Notes: generated by a model not told the origin, from the sequence alone. Counted from the first letter of the stretch, positions 19,501 through 29,106 are shown. The stretch: 52,614 nucleotides of DNA from Candidatus Cloacimonadota bacterium (GCA_030600585.1 JAUVLU010000017.1:1-52614), one strand, 5' to 3'. A program made the numbers and translations.

Positions 19501-21999
19501 AAACCATTTTATAAATCTATAATAAATAATCTGGCAATAGCCAAAAGTAAGATAAAAAATTTCAACTATTATTACAAATTTATTAAAGATCATGTTCCAA
19601 ATTTGATAAATGGGGAAATATATCAGATCACACCTTTAACGAAAACGTTTTTCTATTATCTTTATGAAATTGGTGATTATGAGATGATAGAACAAATGTT
19701 GAAAAAATCTGAAGATTTATTCTTTGAAAGACATGAACATGAATTCTATTATCAAATGCTTGGTTTCCTGAAGATAATTAAAGCAGATTATTCAGGTGGA
19801 CTTGAAATTATTGATAAAGCTTTTGCTTACTCAAAGCAGAATAAAAGTGATTACGCTCAAACGATTAATAGTATTCGTCTTTCTGAATGTTATACCGGTC
19901 TTGGAGAAACAAAAAAAGCAATATCGGCTTGCAAAAAGGCTGAAGAACTATGCGAAAAAAATAATTTCAAATACTGGGAAACTGTTCTAGGGATCAAAAA
20001 AATAAAAATACATCTTCTCGATGAAAACGTGAATTTAAGAATTCTATTACGTAATCTTTTTAAACTGATAGGACATGTTCAGAGGAATGATCTCTATTTA
20101 CTGGAAACTGAGGTATATGGTCTCATAGTACAAATATATGCTTACTTAAACATAAAACGTAAAGCTAAATTGTTCTTTGAAAGATATAAGTTATCTATTT
20201 ATGCAAATACAAAAAGACTTCCAAAACATGATAGGGAATTGTATTGTAGAAAAACTAAGTACTACATGAAACACTATACTGGATTCAGGACTATAATAAT
20301 TGAACCCCGCTTTACAGAATTAAAAGAAAAATGGCAGGAAGAACTGTATGATATTCTTAAATTGAGAGATACATCTCGAATGAAGTTCTTCATTGATAGG
20401 ACAATAACCAAATTGCTCGCTCCTTATTATTATGCGATAATATTGAAAGATGAAATTGAAAAACGTAAAGATCCTTTCTTAAAACTCAATGTTGAAACTG
20501 AATACTTGTATTCAGATAAAATGTTTAAGTATATTCAGGAATCCTTAACTATAAATGAAGTGATTTCCAGAAAGATTAATAAGTCTCATATTTTATTTGT
20601 TCCATTAAAGATCAAGACGGCAGAAGTTGGATGTTTAGTACTGGCGGATAAGGGTGAACTTACATATCAACAACAAGAAATTGAGATCGTAAGGAATCTG
20701 AGATTACACTTAACCTCTATTCTCATCCGTATTGATGAATTTATTACTTTAAATAAAGATATGGAATCGATGTCAAAATTAATTGATATTACTCGAAAAT
20801 TCTTTGCCATTCTCAACTTGGATAAATTGGAGCAGGAAGTTGTAGCATTTACATTGGATTTCACAGACAGCACCCGTGGATTTCTTATTAAGAAGGATCA
20901 ATATGAGAATTATACTTACAAAGTTGCTATGGATGATTCGAAGCATATATTGAAGAATTATTTGTATATTAGCAAAAGCATACTGAGTGAAGTTCAAAGG
21001 ATAAAACAACCCATTCATGTTGCAAATGCGAAAGAAGAAAATATCTTTAGTAATTATGCCGATCTTAATACTGAAATCTTATCGATCTATTGTGCTCCAC
21101 TCATTGTTGACGGAAATATTTATGGTTTTCTTTATCTGGATAATATTAATGCAGAAAAAAGTGAAATGCAGGTAAATCCCAATTTTATGAAATTAATGCT
21201 GACCCAGATATCTACCGCCATAAAGAATGCGCAACAATATGAAGTGTTAACACAAACCAATAATGAGATCAGTTCACTCGATGATCTGAAAAAAGATTTT
21301 ATTAATATTGTTTCTCATGAACTTAAAACACCGCTTGTAGCAATGCATGGATATGCAAAACTCCTGGATAAAGCCAAGCTTCCTGAAAGAGAGAAAGAGA
21401 TCGTTCGATCATTATCTACAAGCACTCACAAATTAGATATTACTATAAATGACATTATCAACTTTAATAAATATCAAATGCTGAAAAAACTTCATAAGGA
21501 GGAAATCAACATTCTTGATCTTCTGACAGAATTGAAAGAAGAAGGTGAGCGCATTTCAGCAAAAAGAAATATGATTTTCAGACTGGAGGTAGAATCTACA
21601 CTCCAGAAAGTGAGTATTAATTGGAACGCATTTTACTTAATGATGTTCAATATTGTTCATAATGCTATCCGCTTTACAAAAGATTTCGGAACAATAACTA
21701 TTGGAGCACGGCATTCTGCATTTCAACAGGAAGAAGTGGATGGAAAAGAGAGTTTAATAGTTTATGTTAATGATAATGGAATTGGAATTCCGGAAAAAGA
21801 ACACGAAAAAGTCTTCCAAAAATTCTATGAACTTACCGATATTATCTCACACAGTTCAGGGGATATTGAATTCCGTTCCAGCGGGTTAGGGCTCGGTCTT
21901 TCCACAGCAAAGCTCATTGCGGATCTTCACAATGGCAGGATATGGGTTAATAGTAAGGAAAATGAAGGAACTACGGTTTTCGTAGCAATACCTTATTAA
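16564..21999 (+). CDS. Giant Ser/Thr protein kinase - AAA - TPR - GAF - histidine kinase fusion
   Basis: 1811 residues. A Ser/Thr kinase occupies 1-270: glycine loop LGAGVWATVYK, Lys36, catalytic HKDLKPNN (Asp127), DYG 148-150, and APE in YLAPEV. Residues 300-560 form an ATPase-like module with a poor Walker A (AGKGLGKNN, 315-323). Residues 600-1110 are helical repeats of TPR type. Two GAF-like domains follow (about 1210-1370 and 1400-1560). A histidine kinase ends the protein: H-box SHELKTP (His1585), N-box Asn1700, DNGIGIP (Asp1737) and GLGLGLSTAK. The protein has no membrane segment, so it is a cytosolic sensor. Similar multi-kinase fusions occur in cyanobacteria and myxobacteria. No response regulator is near. 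It is the first gene of a four-gene operon. Confidence 0.93.
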   Translation: MIIDSRYKVEKKLGAGVWATVYKVIDLRTQKNYVLKLFQMLDADSLYEKLSAEDMHHITKLHHPNLIQVNDFGNFENHIYYLCEYYEGKTLSSFKYRKSNEELFYDIIVQICYALSALHSQKIIHKDLKPNNVVYTIKKNQLVLKLMDYGFTKIDIEITNQRIGNILPYLAPEVFTGNEAVTQSDFYSLGVMLYQITTGTLPYTIEQLSAILAGDEFNLFPKFPTELNPDIPDNLEKIILKLLEKDPEDRFKDAESIIHQINQIQPKNYPFSRKQSIVNNIKFSDYIVREDYSHRLLDYIPIISKDNGKIVSLSAGKGLGKNNVLTLFRYHLLTDKYNIFDYTCSSSNKDPFFALIKEFYRAAKTNKKLASDLLKISPTLSEYLFDSERSTTEQKYTKDDLELDFKTASSFIYHLSEEKPLIYIIRQAEHLTKDVFSFLNYISKEVTRRPILIILSINDPRKLVGLMHPVQMTIDALTYEQTELYVYRLLMKTPPAHFVNKIWLRSNGNPMFIEQILLDLTDKRLIWDSNMFNFEHDLDKYELPNDILDAIQLRIDHLSKSSYQYLKKLACIETPLSNTLIKSILGIDDKTLFFLLSEGINNELLKKVDEYYYFTFKEAQEHFNKELSDKTKKIISNKVLKYFKDKQITLFSVLDGIIEHAKFVNDYEAVRKYLLLSVELFTIKGQHEIAFEQIAKVVTLDFSQELKIKESDLLLDLKLLMEKSEWATDKQISEELKRVISKMPDISEKHMLIGMFYFVIEKLSLSKKRFERALGKAVTGSLRVEILLNLCRILLSLNKIDEMGKYIKKLDECKLPADKEISYIIHKGLYYGFSGNLDEGINIIEDYLQNIKTKNNPNYFIKLGRLHNGLGVLYRNKRLLDEADRNFETARKIWERINYKRQLVAVYNNIGDVALTKGDTKKAFENFRKAKNISDQIDSKRYGVLVLLNQGEAHIKLGNFTIAENFLKKAYLSSKKLETKPFYKSIINNLAIAKSKIKNFNYYYKFIKDHVPNLINGEIYQITPLTKTFFYYLYEIGDYEMIEQMLKKSEDLFFERHEHEFYYQMLGFLKIIKADYSGGLEIIDKAFAYSKQNKSDYAQTINSIRLSECYTGLGETKKAISACKKAEELCEKNNFKYWETVLGIKKIKIHLLDENVNLRILLRNLFKLIGHVQRNDLYLLETEVYGLIVQIYAYLNIKRKAKLFFERYKLSIYANTKRLPKHDRELYCRKTKYYMKHYTGFRTIIIEPRFTELKEKWQEELYDILKLRDTSRMKFFIDRTITKLLAPYYYAIILKDEIEKRKDPFLKLNVETEYLYSDKMFKYIQESLTINEVISRKINKSHILFVPLKIKTAEVGCLVLADKGELTYQQQEIEIVRNLRLHLTSILIRIDEFITLNKDMESMSKLIDITRKFFAILNLDKLEQEVVAFTLDFTDSTRGFLIKKDQYENYTYKVAMDDSKHILKNYLYISKSILSEVQRIKQPIHVANAKEENIFSNYADLNTEILSIYCAPLIVDGNIYGFLYLDNINAEKSEMQVNPNFMKLMLTQISTAIKNAQQYEVLTQTNNEISSLDDLKKDFINIVSHELKTPLVAMHGYAKLLDKAKLPEREKEIVRSLSTSTHKLDITINDIINFNKYQMLKKLHKEEINILDLLTELKEEGERISAKRNMIFRLEVESTLQKVSINWNAFYLMMFNIVHNAIRFTKDFGTITIGARHSAFQQEEVDGKESLIVYVNDNGIGIPEKEHEKVFQKFYELTDIISHSSGDIEFRSSGLGLGLSTAKLIADLHNGRIWVNSKENEGTTVFVAIPY

Positions 22000-22018
22000 G
22001 TAATAGAGGAAAATATAA

Positions 22019-22900
22019 ATGAGACCATTAAAGAATATATTTAGTCGTAAATCACAATGGGAACGACACAGCTTTACCGATATTGTCGCATCAGGTGAAA
22101 GGATAGTGATATTCTGCCCAAAAAATTCACATAAAACTTCTACAATATTATCGCATATTTTAAGCTGGAAAGATCATTTCAAAGAAATATCAATTATTCT
22201 TCCCGATCATGATTATACCTTTTTTAAGAGGATAAACCAAAACGAAACGACCACATATTTCAAGATTAATAACGATATTAAACCTTTTGAAAATGCAGTT
22301 ATCTTCAATTTTAACCCTAAAAAAAAACTAAGAAAGATTCTCGATCATTGCAAAAACTCAACGATATTGGATATTAATAATCCGGCGAACCTGCAATTTA
22401 TTCCTACCCCAAAAGATCCGATAGCTCTTTTAAAGAAATTTGCAGATTTCTTTGATTTTTCATGGAATAGATATAAATTCAGCATTGAAATATCAAATTC
22501 AGAATTAATGGTTGCAAAACACCAGTTTATTAAGAATAGATTTAAAAATTTTGTTCTGGATTTTAGTAATGAGCTTTCTGCAAAAACAATTGAGAAAATT
22601 GTTCATACTATAAAACATGAATTCTCGGCAAATGTCTATTTTACCGGTAAAAGAATTCACGATAAAGATTTTATTAATATTGAAGAAATCCAAGTTGCAA
22701 ATCTGCTGGAACTTTATTGTCTTGTAAAGGCTTGTGACCTGTTGATAACAGATAAAGCAGAAATTGCAGGAACATTTACAGATCTCGATGTAGATCAGTT
22801 ATTTATGGGAAAGAACTTCGGCAGAAGATCATTAAAATGTGTAGAACAGAATAACCTTTTTGAAATAAAAAATGTAATACAGGATATATTGGATAAATAA
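22019..22900 (+). CDS. Unrecognised protein, weakly GT9/heptosyltransferase-like
   Basis: 293 residues, 19 bases after the kinase with a GAGG ribosome site. No signal peptide. The C-terminal half, ANLLELYCLVKACDLLITDKAEIAGTFTDLDVDQLFMGK, has the layout of the donor-binding end of GT9 heptosyltransferases (helix, strand, then a loop normally reading T.DSG..H.A). Here the usual D-S-G and histidine are replaced, so the active site looks lost. The N-terminal half has alternating strands (ERIVIFCPKN, EISIILPDHDY, NAVIFNFNP) fitting a Rossmann domain. It may be a non-catalytic relative with a binding role. The link to the kinase is by position only. Confidence 0.7.
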   Translation: MRPLKNIFSRKSQWERHSFTDIVASGERIVIFCPKNSHKTSTILSHILSWKDHFKEISIILPDHDYTFFKRINQNETTTYFKINNDIKPFENAVIFNFNPKKKLRKILDHCKNSTILDINNPANLQFIPTPKDPIALLKKFADFFDFSWNRYKFSIEISNSELMVAKHQFIKNRFKNFVLDFSNELSAKTIEKIVHTIKHEFSANVYFTGKRIHDKDFINIEEIQVANLLELYCLVKACDLLITDKAEIAGTFTDLDVDQLFMGKNFGRRSLKCVEQNNLFEIKNVIQDILDK

Positions 22901-22918
22901 TTGTTTTTTGAGGTATAA

Positions 22919-25795
22919 ATGAAAAAAATTATCATCATAAGTTTAATTTTAGTTTTTGCGGTTATGTTGGTTGCAGACCAAAGAGAAGATCTGCAATTTG
23001 CAGTCGGACTTTATAGAGATAAAAATTTTGAATTAGCAAAAATTGAACTAAAGAAATTCCTCACAAATTACCCACAAAGTGAGGTGGAAGCAGATATAAA
23101 ATTCCTACTTGGAAATATCTGTCTTGCAGAAGAAGAATATATAAATGCTGAAAAATATTTTAGTGAATTATATTCAACATCGCCACATCCGGCAATTCGA
23201 GCAGAAGTTGCATTAGGACTTGGGCAGAGCAGATATTTCCTAAATAAACTTAAGCAGGCAAAAACTGTTTTCCGTAAATTTGTGAGTGACCATGCAGATA
23301 ATCAGTTAGCCTGGAAAGCATATTATTATCTTGGAAAGATATATTTGCTTGAAAATGATTTTAACAGCGCATTATTCAATTTGGAAAAGGCTCTTTCATT
23401 AAGCCGGAATACTATAATTTTATCTGCTGTATTGGAACTGAAAATTACTCAGAATATGATTGTGGATATTGATAAAGCTGCAAATGACATTATGCAAAAA
23501 CCGGATTCTGAGAATAAGTTCAGAGCTATTTTATTATATCAAAATTATAATCTTTCCAACGGGAGAACAGATAAAATATTTGCTGCCGGTCTGGATATGA
23601 TCCCTTCAACTTCCCAATATTATAATAAGTACAATTTGATTTTGGGAACAGCATTTTATGAAGTTGGGAGATTTGATGAAGCATTAGATAAATTGAAAAA
23701 ACTGAATTCAGAGAAAGCTCAATACTATTCTGCATTATGTTATTATGAATTGCATAACGAGAAAAAAGCCAGAAATATCCTGAATGAATTAGTTAATTCT
23801 ACGGATGAACAAATAAGTTCAAATAGTATTTTCTATCTTGCTAAAATTGATAATAATATTGAGATGCTGCAAAAATTTATTGATGATAACCCTGATCACA
23901 AATTTACTCCGGTTGCTTATTATCAGCTTGGTTACGATAGTTTTATGAATAACGATTTTAATGGTTCTCTTACCTTTTTTACAAAAGTTAGAAGAACCGG
24001 AAATACTGTTGGAAATCAAGATAAAGCATATAATTCCATTAAAGAAAAAACATATTATCTCATTGCAGAATCCAATTTTCTACATAATAAAAAAACAGAT
24101 GCACTTAAAGAATACGAACTTTATATTTCAATATTTCCACAAGGAGAATTTACTGATGAAGCCAATTTTAAAATCGGTCTTATCAATTTCCAAAATGGAG
24201 AATATGAGCCAGCGGCAATTAGCTTTAATAAAGTTAGAGATCAATATCCAAATTCTGAAAAGATAGGAATGAGTAATTATTATTTGGGAGAGACACATTT
24301 TGAAAAGGGTGAATATTCTAAAGCGTTAGAACATTATCAAAATGCTTTGAGCGGTATTTGTGATGTTGGATTTACATGGGAAAGGATTGGACATATTTAT
24401 TATTTCCTGAATGACTTTAACAAGGCTAAAAAATCTCTGGAAAATATTCCATCAGATACAAAATATTTATTTGATAGGTTTTTGCTGAAAGGGAATATAG
24501 AATTTGCTGAACGTGATTATGACAAAGCTCTGGAAGCTTATTCATTCGCAGCAGATCATGCCGGAAATTCTGTTCAGGAAGAAGCTGTTCTTTCCAGAAA
24601 AGCATGGACGCTGTATCAATTAAAAAGATATGAAGAAGCATCACTATTATACAGCAGACTTTCCGGCTCTGCAACGTCACCTGAGAAATACATTATCAAA
24701 GCGGCAACTTCTGCTTTCAGCGCAGAGAATTATCTAAATGCTATAGAATACTTTAAACAATATACTCAAAACTTCCAATCCGCTCCCGATTATTATTCCG
24801 CAATTTTAAGTATAGCAGATTCATACTATAATCTGGGAGATTTTAATAATGCAGTAAAACATTATACTATTCTAATTCAGCCGGGTTTGGATGATAAAAT
24901 TCTAAATAATTCCATTAATGGTCTGCGCTGGGCTTCCGAGCAATCTGAGACGATTGAATTTACAGAAAAAGTTGATGAGCTTCTGCAGAATTGTTCCGAT
25001 AAAAGGATTCGCTTAGAATTACTGGATAGGAAAATATATTATCTTTATAAGAAGGGAAACTGGCAGGAAGCTATTAATACAAGTAAAGAACTTGAAATTC
25101 TGGATGCTGAATATAAGAATATCTTAGAGATCAAATTAATGAAAGCACTTTGCTATGAGAATATCGGCGATTATCAGAACTCTAAAGAAACTTATGAAGA
25201 GTTATATTCCAAAAAACATGATCCTAATATTCTGAGACATTGGGCAAAATTACTGGTGAAAATGAATGATAATACTGGTGCAATCGATAAATTGAGAAAG
25301 GCATCGATGCTGACACGACGCGAAGATATTTGGTTGGAATTACTTGAGACCGAATTGAAACAAAACAACGAATTCTTTGAAAACGATTACAATAAATTCA
25401 TGGAATTTGCAACTGGTGAAGAGCGGGAACTTGCTCAATTATTGGAAGTTGAATGGAAAATTAATATCAACAAAATAGAGGAACTGGATTTACGGATAAA
25501 GGAATTGAAAGAAAGTAAGCACAAAAGTGTAAAAGCAAAATCTCAATTCCTTAAAGGACTTCTCTTGATTAAAAATGGTGATGATCAAGCTGCTATTCCT
25601 GAGCTTTTACGCATGCGCTATCTGTATCCTGAATATGAAGAAATCCGCAACAGGGCAGAAGCTCTTGCCTGCATTTCCTACATAAAAGTAAATAATTATG
25701 ATGAAGCTAAAAAACTCTTTGATGTGATCAAAAATGATATATCGGCGGAGATGAAAAATAAACTGGAGAATCTGCTGAAAGAGGAGGATAAATGA
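22919..25795 (+). CDS. Large periplasmic TPR protein
   Basis: 958 residues; signal peptide MKKIIIISLILVFAVMLVA, then TPR repeats across nearly the whole length. Examples: VGLYRDKNFELAKIELKKFL, LGKIYLLENDFNSALFNLEKAL, IGLINFQNGEYEPAAISFNKV, YYLGETHFEKGEYSKALEHYQ, ADSYYNLGDFNNAVKHYTIL. The early part resembles the TPRs of BamD and CpoB. Such proteins scaffold envelope complexes and often pair with outer-membrane barrels. The stop overlaps the start of the next gene (ATGA), a predicted barrel, so the two are translationally coupled. The ribosome site is GAGGT. The specific partner is not known. Confidence 0.88.
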   Translation: MKKIIIISLILVFAVMLVADQREDLQFAVGLYRDKNFELAKIELKKFLTNYPQSEVEADIKFLLGNICLAEEEYINAEKYFSELYSTSPHPAIRAEVALGLGQSRYFLNKLKQAKTVFRKFVSDHADNQLAWKAYYYLGKIYLLENDFNSALFNLEKALSLSRNTIILSAVLELKITQNMIVDIDKAANDIMQKPDSENKFRAILLYQNYNLSNGRTDKIFAAGLDMIPSTSQYYNKYNLILGTAFYEVGRFDEALDKLKKLNSEKAQYYSALCYYELHNEKKARNILNELVNSTDEQISSNSIFYLAKIDNNIEMLQKFIDDNPDHKFTPVAYYQLGYDSFMNNDFNGSLTFFTKVRRTGNTVGNQDKAYNSIKEKTYYLIAESNFLHNKKTDALKEYELYISIFPQGEFTDEANFKIGLINFQNGEYEPAAISFNKVRDQYPNSEKIGMSNYYLGETHFEKGEYSKALEHYQNALSGICDVGFTWERIGHIYYFLNDFNKAKKSLENIPSDTKYLFDRFLLKGNIEFAERDYDKALEAYSFAADHAGNSVQEEAVLSRKAWTLYQLKRYEEASLLYSRLSGSATSPEKYIIKAATSAFSAENYLNAIEYFKQYTQNFQSAPDYYSAILSIADSYYNLGDFNNAVKHYTILIQPGLDDKILNNSINGLRWASEQSETIEFTEKVDELLQNCSDKRIRLELLDRKIYYLYKKGNWQEAINTSKELEILDAEYKNILEIKLMKALCYENIGDYQNSKETYEELYSKKHDPNILRHWAKLLVKMNDNTGAIDKLRKASMLTRREDIWLELLETELKQNNEFFENDYNKFMEFATGEERELAQLLEVEWKININKIEELDLRIKELKESKHKSVKAKSQFLKGLLLIKNGDDQAAIPELLRMRYLYPEYEEIRNRAEALACISYIKVNNYDEAKKLFDVIKNDISAEMKNKLENLLKEEDK

Positions 25796-27225
25796 AAAAG
25801 CTAATAATTATCCTGCTCTGTATCCAGTTTTATGTTTTATACGCTGCAGAAGGTGATCCGCTCGATCTTGGCAGTGTGGTAATTCAGGGTGAAACAGAAT
25901 CTCTGGAAGATACATTAAGTTCAATTAGAAACCTTGAAGAATATTGTTTGCTTTCTTCAGCAGAGCAATTCGAATACACTGCATATTATTCTCCAATAAT
26001 CATCGAGTCTCCAATAACTTATCCGATTCAGAAAAAAGTTGCATTCCAGTTTAAGGGCGGACTGGATAATTTTACAATTGTTCGGGGAGCAATTTCTTCT
26101 GGGAATATCTGGTGTTTTTCAGCCGATCTATTGCACAGAAAGAAAGCTGAGAATTGGAAGCAGAATACATATAGTTTTCAATGGCAGCCGGAAATAAATG
26201 AGCATAAGATGATATTCAATTTTTCTAATAAGGAATATATTTACAATTCTGGTGAAACTAAAATTTCAGGTGGTTATATTTCATATAAGAAAGAAGATCT
26301 GATAATACCGCAAATTCCTGAAATCTCTTGGAATATTGATCTGAAAAGTTCTTATTATGAATTTACTCAATTGCAAACTTCCGCCAGTGATTTTGATCTA
26401 AATTCAAATATTGGAATTCAGTACAATAATTATCATGGAAATATTAGCGCAAATATGTTGATGCAGAATGTTTCCGGGTATTGCGATGTAGGTATTTCGG
26501 GGCTGAAATTCTTTGATGAAATTGGGTTTTGGTGTGCTTTTGATGAGGATGGGGTTTACCCATCAATTAGTTTTAATTCCAAAATAAGTCTTTATAAGAA
26601 TCTTGGGATCAGGCTTGAAAATAATCCGGCTATTTCTACTCTTTCACGTGCAGATGGTTTTAATGAAAACTTGCTCCGAAATATATTTGCAGGCGATTCC
26701 CAAACTAAAAAAATACTAAATCCATTTATCACTTTAGAAAGTGATCATATCCTGCCGATTTCAGTTTATTACAATGCCAGCTTAGAAAGAGATCATTTAA
26801 TGTATATTGATGAAGATGCAAATGGATTTTACGAACAGGAAAACATTGATTGTCTGATACACAAAACGGGATTGAAAGCAGCATATAAATATGGAGATAT
26901 TACTGTAATTCAAAATGTGGAATATACAATATCGGAAGAACAATTTTATTTTGAACCGCTGCTTGTTACTTCTACAAATCTTGAATATAATAAGAATTTA
27001 TACTGCATTGAAATTGATCTTCAATTTCTTTCCGGTGGGGTAGATGATAAAGAGAATGATCTGGATAGTGCATTCTTGATTGATGTTTCTGCACTTTACA
27101 AATTACGAGATAACATTTCCATTCTGGCTGAGGCAAGGAATCTGCTGAATCAGGAATATATGAAGTATAATAACTACATAGCTGAGGAATTGCAGGTAAT
27201 ATTTGGTGTGAAGATGACGTTTTGA
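25792..27225 (+). CDS. TonB-receptor-like outer-membrane barrel lacking a plug
   Basis: 477 residues with a very strong AGGAGG site inside the end of the TPR gene. Signal peptide KKLIIILLCIQFYVLYA, then a short DPLDLGSVVIQGE segment resembling the start of TonB-dependent receptors. No plug domain follows; the rest is barrel-like strands. The C-terminus, DVSALYKLRDNISILAEARNLLNQEYMKY...LQVIFGVKMTF, has the form typical of the last strands of TonB-dependent receptors, ending in phenylalanine. At under 500 residues it is short for a receptor. It may be an export or scaffold barrel working with the TPR partner. Confidence 0.78.
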   Translation: MKKLIIILLCIQFYVLYAAEGDPLDLGSVVIQGETESLEDTLSSIRNLEEYCLLSSAEQFEYTAYYSPIIIESPITYPIQKKVAFQFKGGLDNFTIVRGAISSGNIWCFSADLLHRKKAENWKQNTYSFQWQPEINEHKMIFNFSNKEYIYNSGETKISGGYISYKKEDLIIPQIPEISWNIDLKSSYYEFTQLQTSASDFDLNSNIGIQYNNYHGNISANMLMQNVSGYCDVGISGLKFFDEIGFWCAFDEDGVYPSISFNSKISLYKNLGIRLENNPAISTLSRADGFNENLLRNIFAGDSQTKKILNPFITLESDHILPISVYYNASLERDHLMYIDEDANGFYEQENIDCLIHKTGLKAAYKYGDITVIQNVEYTISEEQFYFEPLLVTSTNLEYNKNLYCIEIDLQFLSGGVDDKENDLDSAFLIDVSALYKLRDNISILAEARNLLNQEYMKYNNYIAEELQVIFGVKMTF

Positions 27226-27398
27226 TGTTTGATTTAGGAGTATAATACAAAAGTTATTTTTCTGAATCTAATGGAATATCCGCGACATTTATCTGCCTGT
27301 GGAAGATTTGTCGTATATAACACCAAATCAGAGAGTGTTCGCGACAAAATTGACGGGGATACATACATTATGGGCATAAATAAAAGGAAGAGTTGAAA

Positions 27399-28931
27399 TT
27401 GAAAAAACTAATACAAAAAATTCAAAGTATTAAAAAACAGAAAGCTTTTTATAGAAATTCATTGAAAGATTACCGAACAAATTTTGACCCAAAAGATAAT
27501 AAAGATTCTATGATCCCAGAAGATGAAGAGTTGAGACAGAATTGTATCTGGATATCAGAAGTTTATCCTCCTGAATACATAAATGAGCTAATTAGTAATC
27601 TAAAAAAACTAAATTGGAAATCAACAGGTAGTTTTTCTAATTCAAATACAATTCATGATAAATTAACTGATTTTAGAAAAAATGATAAAAAAGGTTGGAG
27701 TAATTTAGGATATCTATTTTCATCACCAAAAGGTTTGATTATTAATCCAAATATTTGCAATTTACCTGAAGGTGTAGACTATATCCATTTATCTTTAAGC
27801 CAATTAATTTCGAGTACTTCAATCATTATCTTTAGGTTTGTTATAAAAGATGAAGCTACACAACGAATTGAAAAACCGCTAAATGATACTTACATAACAT
27901 ATAATGAAAAGCTTATAAATGGAGTAAAGCATATAACTCCAACTGAACAAAAAACTAAAAAATTTAATGAAGTTAGAAACAAAATCATTCTGGATTGTAA
28001 ACAATGGATAAAACTTTTTGTTGGGGGTTATTATTGCAAGAACCATCTACTAAACAAGATGCCTTCATGTGAATTTGTAACGCTTAAAGAAAACAGTCCA
28101 TTTACAGATAAAAAAGTCACAATCCCATTTGATTTCATGCATATTCTTAAATTTAATTATTCTTCTAATACTTGGAAGTTTGAAGAATATGAAGGTCTCT
28201 ATTTTCAATTTAATACTCCTCAACGAATCTTTAATTCAAAGATGGAAATTGTTGGCAAGCTATCAGATATTAGATATAAAAGTAAAAATGAAACAAGGAG
28301 TTCATCTACCATAAGCTCTTTAACTAATGAATTAAGATTCTTGTATAGCACACTTGATAAATTTGCTTTATACTATCTATTTTACACATTGAAAGTGCAA
28401 CTAGCAGAAATTAGAGATGAAATATCAAATATAAAAATCAACAATATTAATAAAGCTAATTCACAGCTGAGAAATATTTCCTTTAAGTTTGCAATATTAG
28501 AAAGAAATTTACCAATTTTCATCACTGAACTAAAAGATATATGTAAAAATAAAGAATATTTTTTGGAAAATGCATTCTCATTTTATAAATTGAATCCAAA
28601 TAGTAAGAGCACAGAAAAAGACGAGAGTGAAAATTTATTAAACAAAATTCGTCTTACTTTGTTAGATGATTCTGAAAGAGTTTTAGTTAATTATAATTAT
28701 GTAAAACAGTCTATCAATACAATATCAAGTACTATTAACTCATTAACTTCAAATAAATATTCAAAAATCAATTTATGGACACAGGTAATTATGATCTTCT
28801 TATCTATTGCCATGTTATTTCTTGCTGTAACAAATATTATCAATCGTGACGAGAAAAAAAATAAAATGGATAAAGCGATTATATATAAATACTATCATCC
28901 GCTAGAAGAATCATCACCAAATTTACACTAG
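27399..28931 (+). CDS. Unrecognised protein with one C-terminal membrane segment
   Basis: About 510 residues. A TTG at 27393 is only two bases from GGAAG (27386-27390), while the TTG at 27399 has eight; no ATG is near, so the start is uncertain. The N-terminus is lysine-rich and helical. The middle is mixed alpha/beta with no motif I recognise (YFQFNTPQRIF, CKQWIKLFVGGYY), then long helices (LAEIRDEISNIKINNINKANSQLRNI, a possible coiled coil). A single membrane helix, VIMIFLSIAMLFLAVTNII, is followed by a charged tail. Base composition is more AT-rich than its neighbours. It lies at the edge of the repeat-rich accessory stretch and has no operon partner. A membrane-bound effector is possible, but this is speculation. 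Confidence 0.7.
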   Translation: MKKLIQKIQSIKKQKAFYRNSLKDYRTNFDPKDNKDSMIPEDEELRQNCIWISEVYPPEYINELISNLKKLNWKSTGSFSNSNTIHDKLTDFRKNDKKGWSNLGYLFSSPKGLIINPNICNLPEGVDYIHLSLSQLISSTSIIIFRFVIKDEATQRIEKPLNDTYITYNEKLINGVKHITPTEQKTKKFNEVRNKIILDCKQWIKLFVGGYYCKNHLLNKMPSCEFVTLKENSPFTDKKVTIPFDFMHILKFNYSSNTWKFEEYEGLYFQFNTPQRIFNSKMEIVGKLSDIRYKSKNETRSSSTISSLTNELRFLYSTLDKFALYYLFYTLKVQLAEIRDEISNIKINNINKANSQLRNISFKFAILERNLPIFITELKDICKNKEYFLENAFSFYKLNPNSKSTEKDESENLLNKIRLTLLDDSERVLVNYNYVKQSINTISSTINSLTSNKYSKINLWTQVIMIFLSIAMLFLAVTNIINRDEKKNKMDKAIIYKYYHPLEESSPNLH

Positions 28932-28969
28932 TTGAAGTTTGAAAGAATCAACGTTGGGGTTTGTTTTGG

Positions 28970-29106
28970 CTGAATCGTTCCGATTCAGTTTTGGTCGGTT
29001 TGTTCGGTCGTGATCGTTCCGATCCCGCCGCACACGCCAAACATTAACCACCGGCTTCAGCCGGTGGATTGGAAAAATAAAAAAAACCTCCGATTTCAAT
29101 CGGTGG
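28970..29106. repeat. Cluster of short-loop hairpins
   Basis: Four hairpins lie close together: 28970-28988 (CTGAATCG ttc CGATTCAG), 29012-29024 (GATCG ttc CGATC), 29048-29067 (CCACCGGCT tc AGCCGGTGG) and 29087-29106 (CCTCCGATT tc AATCGGTGG, one mismatch). Stems differ but loops and stem ends are alike. Confidence 0.8.
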
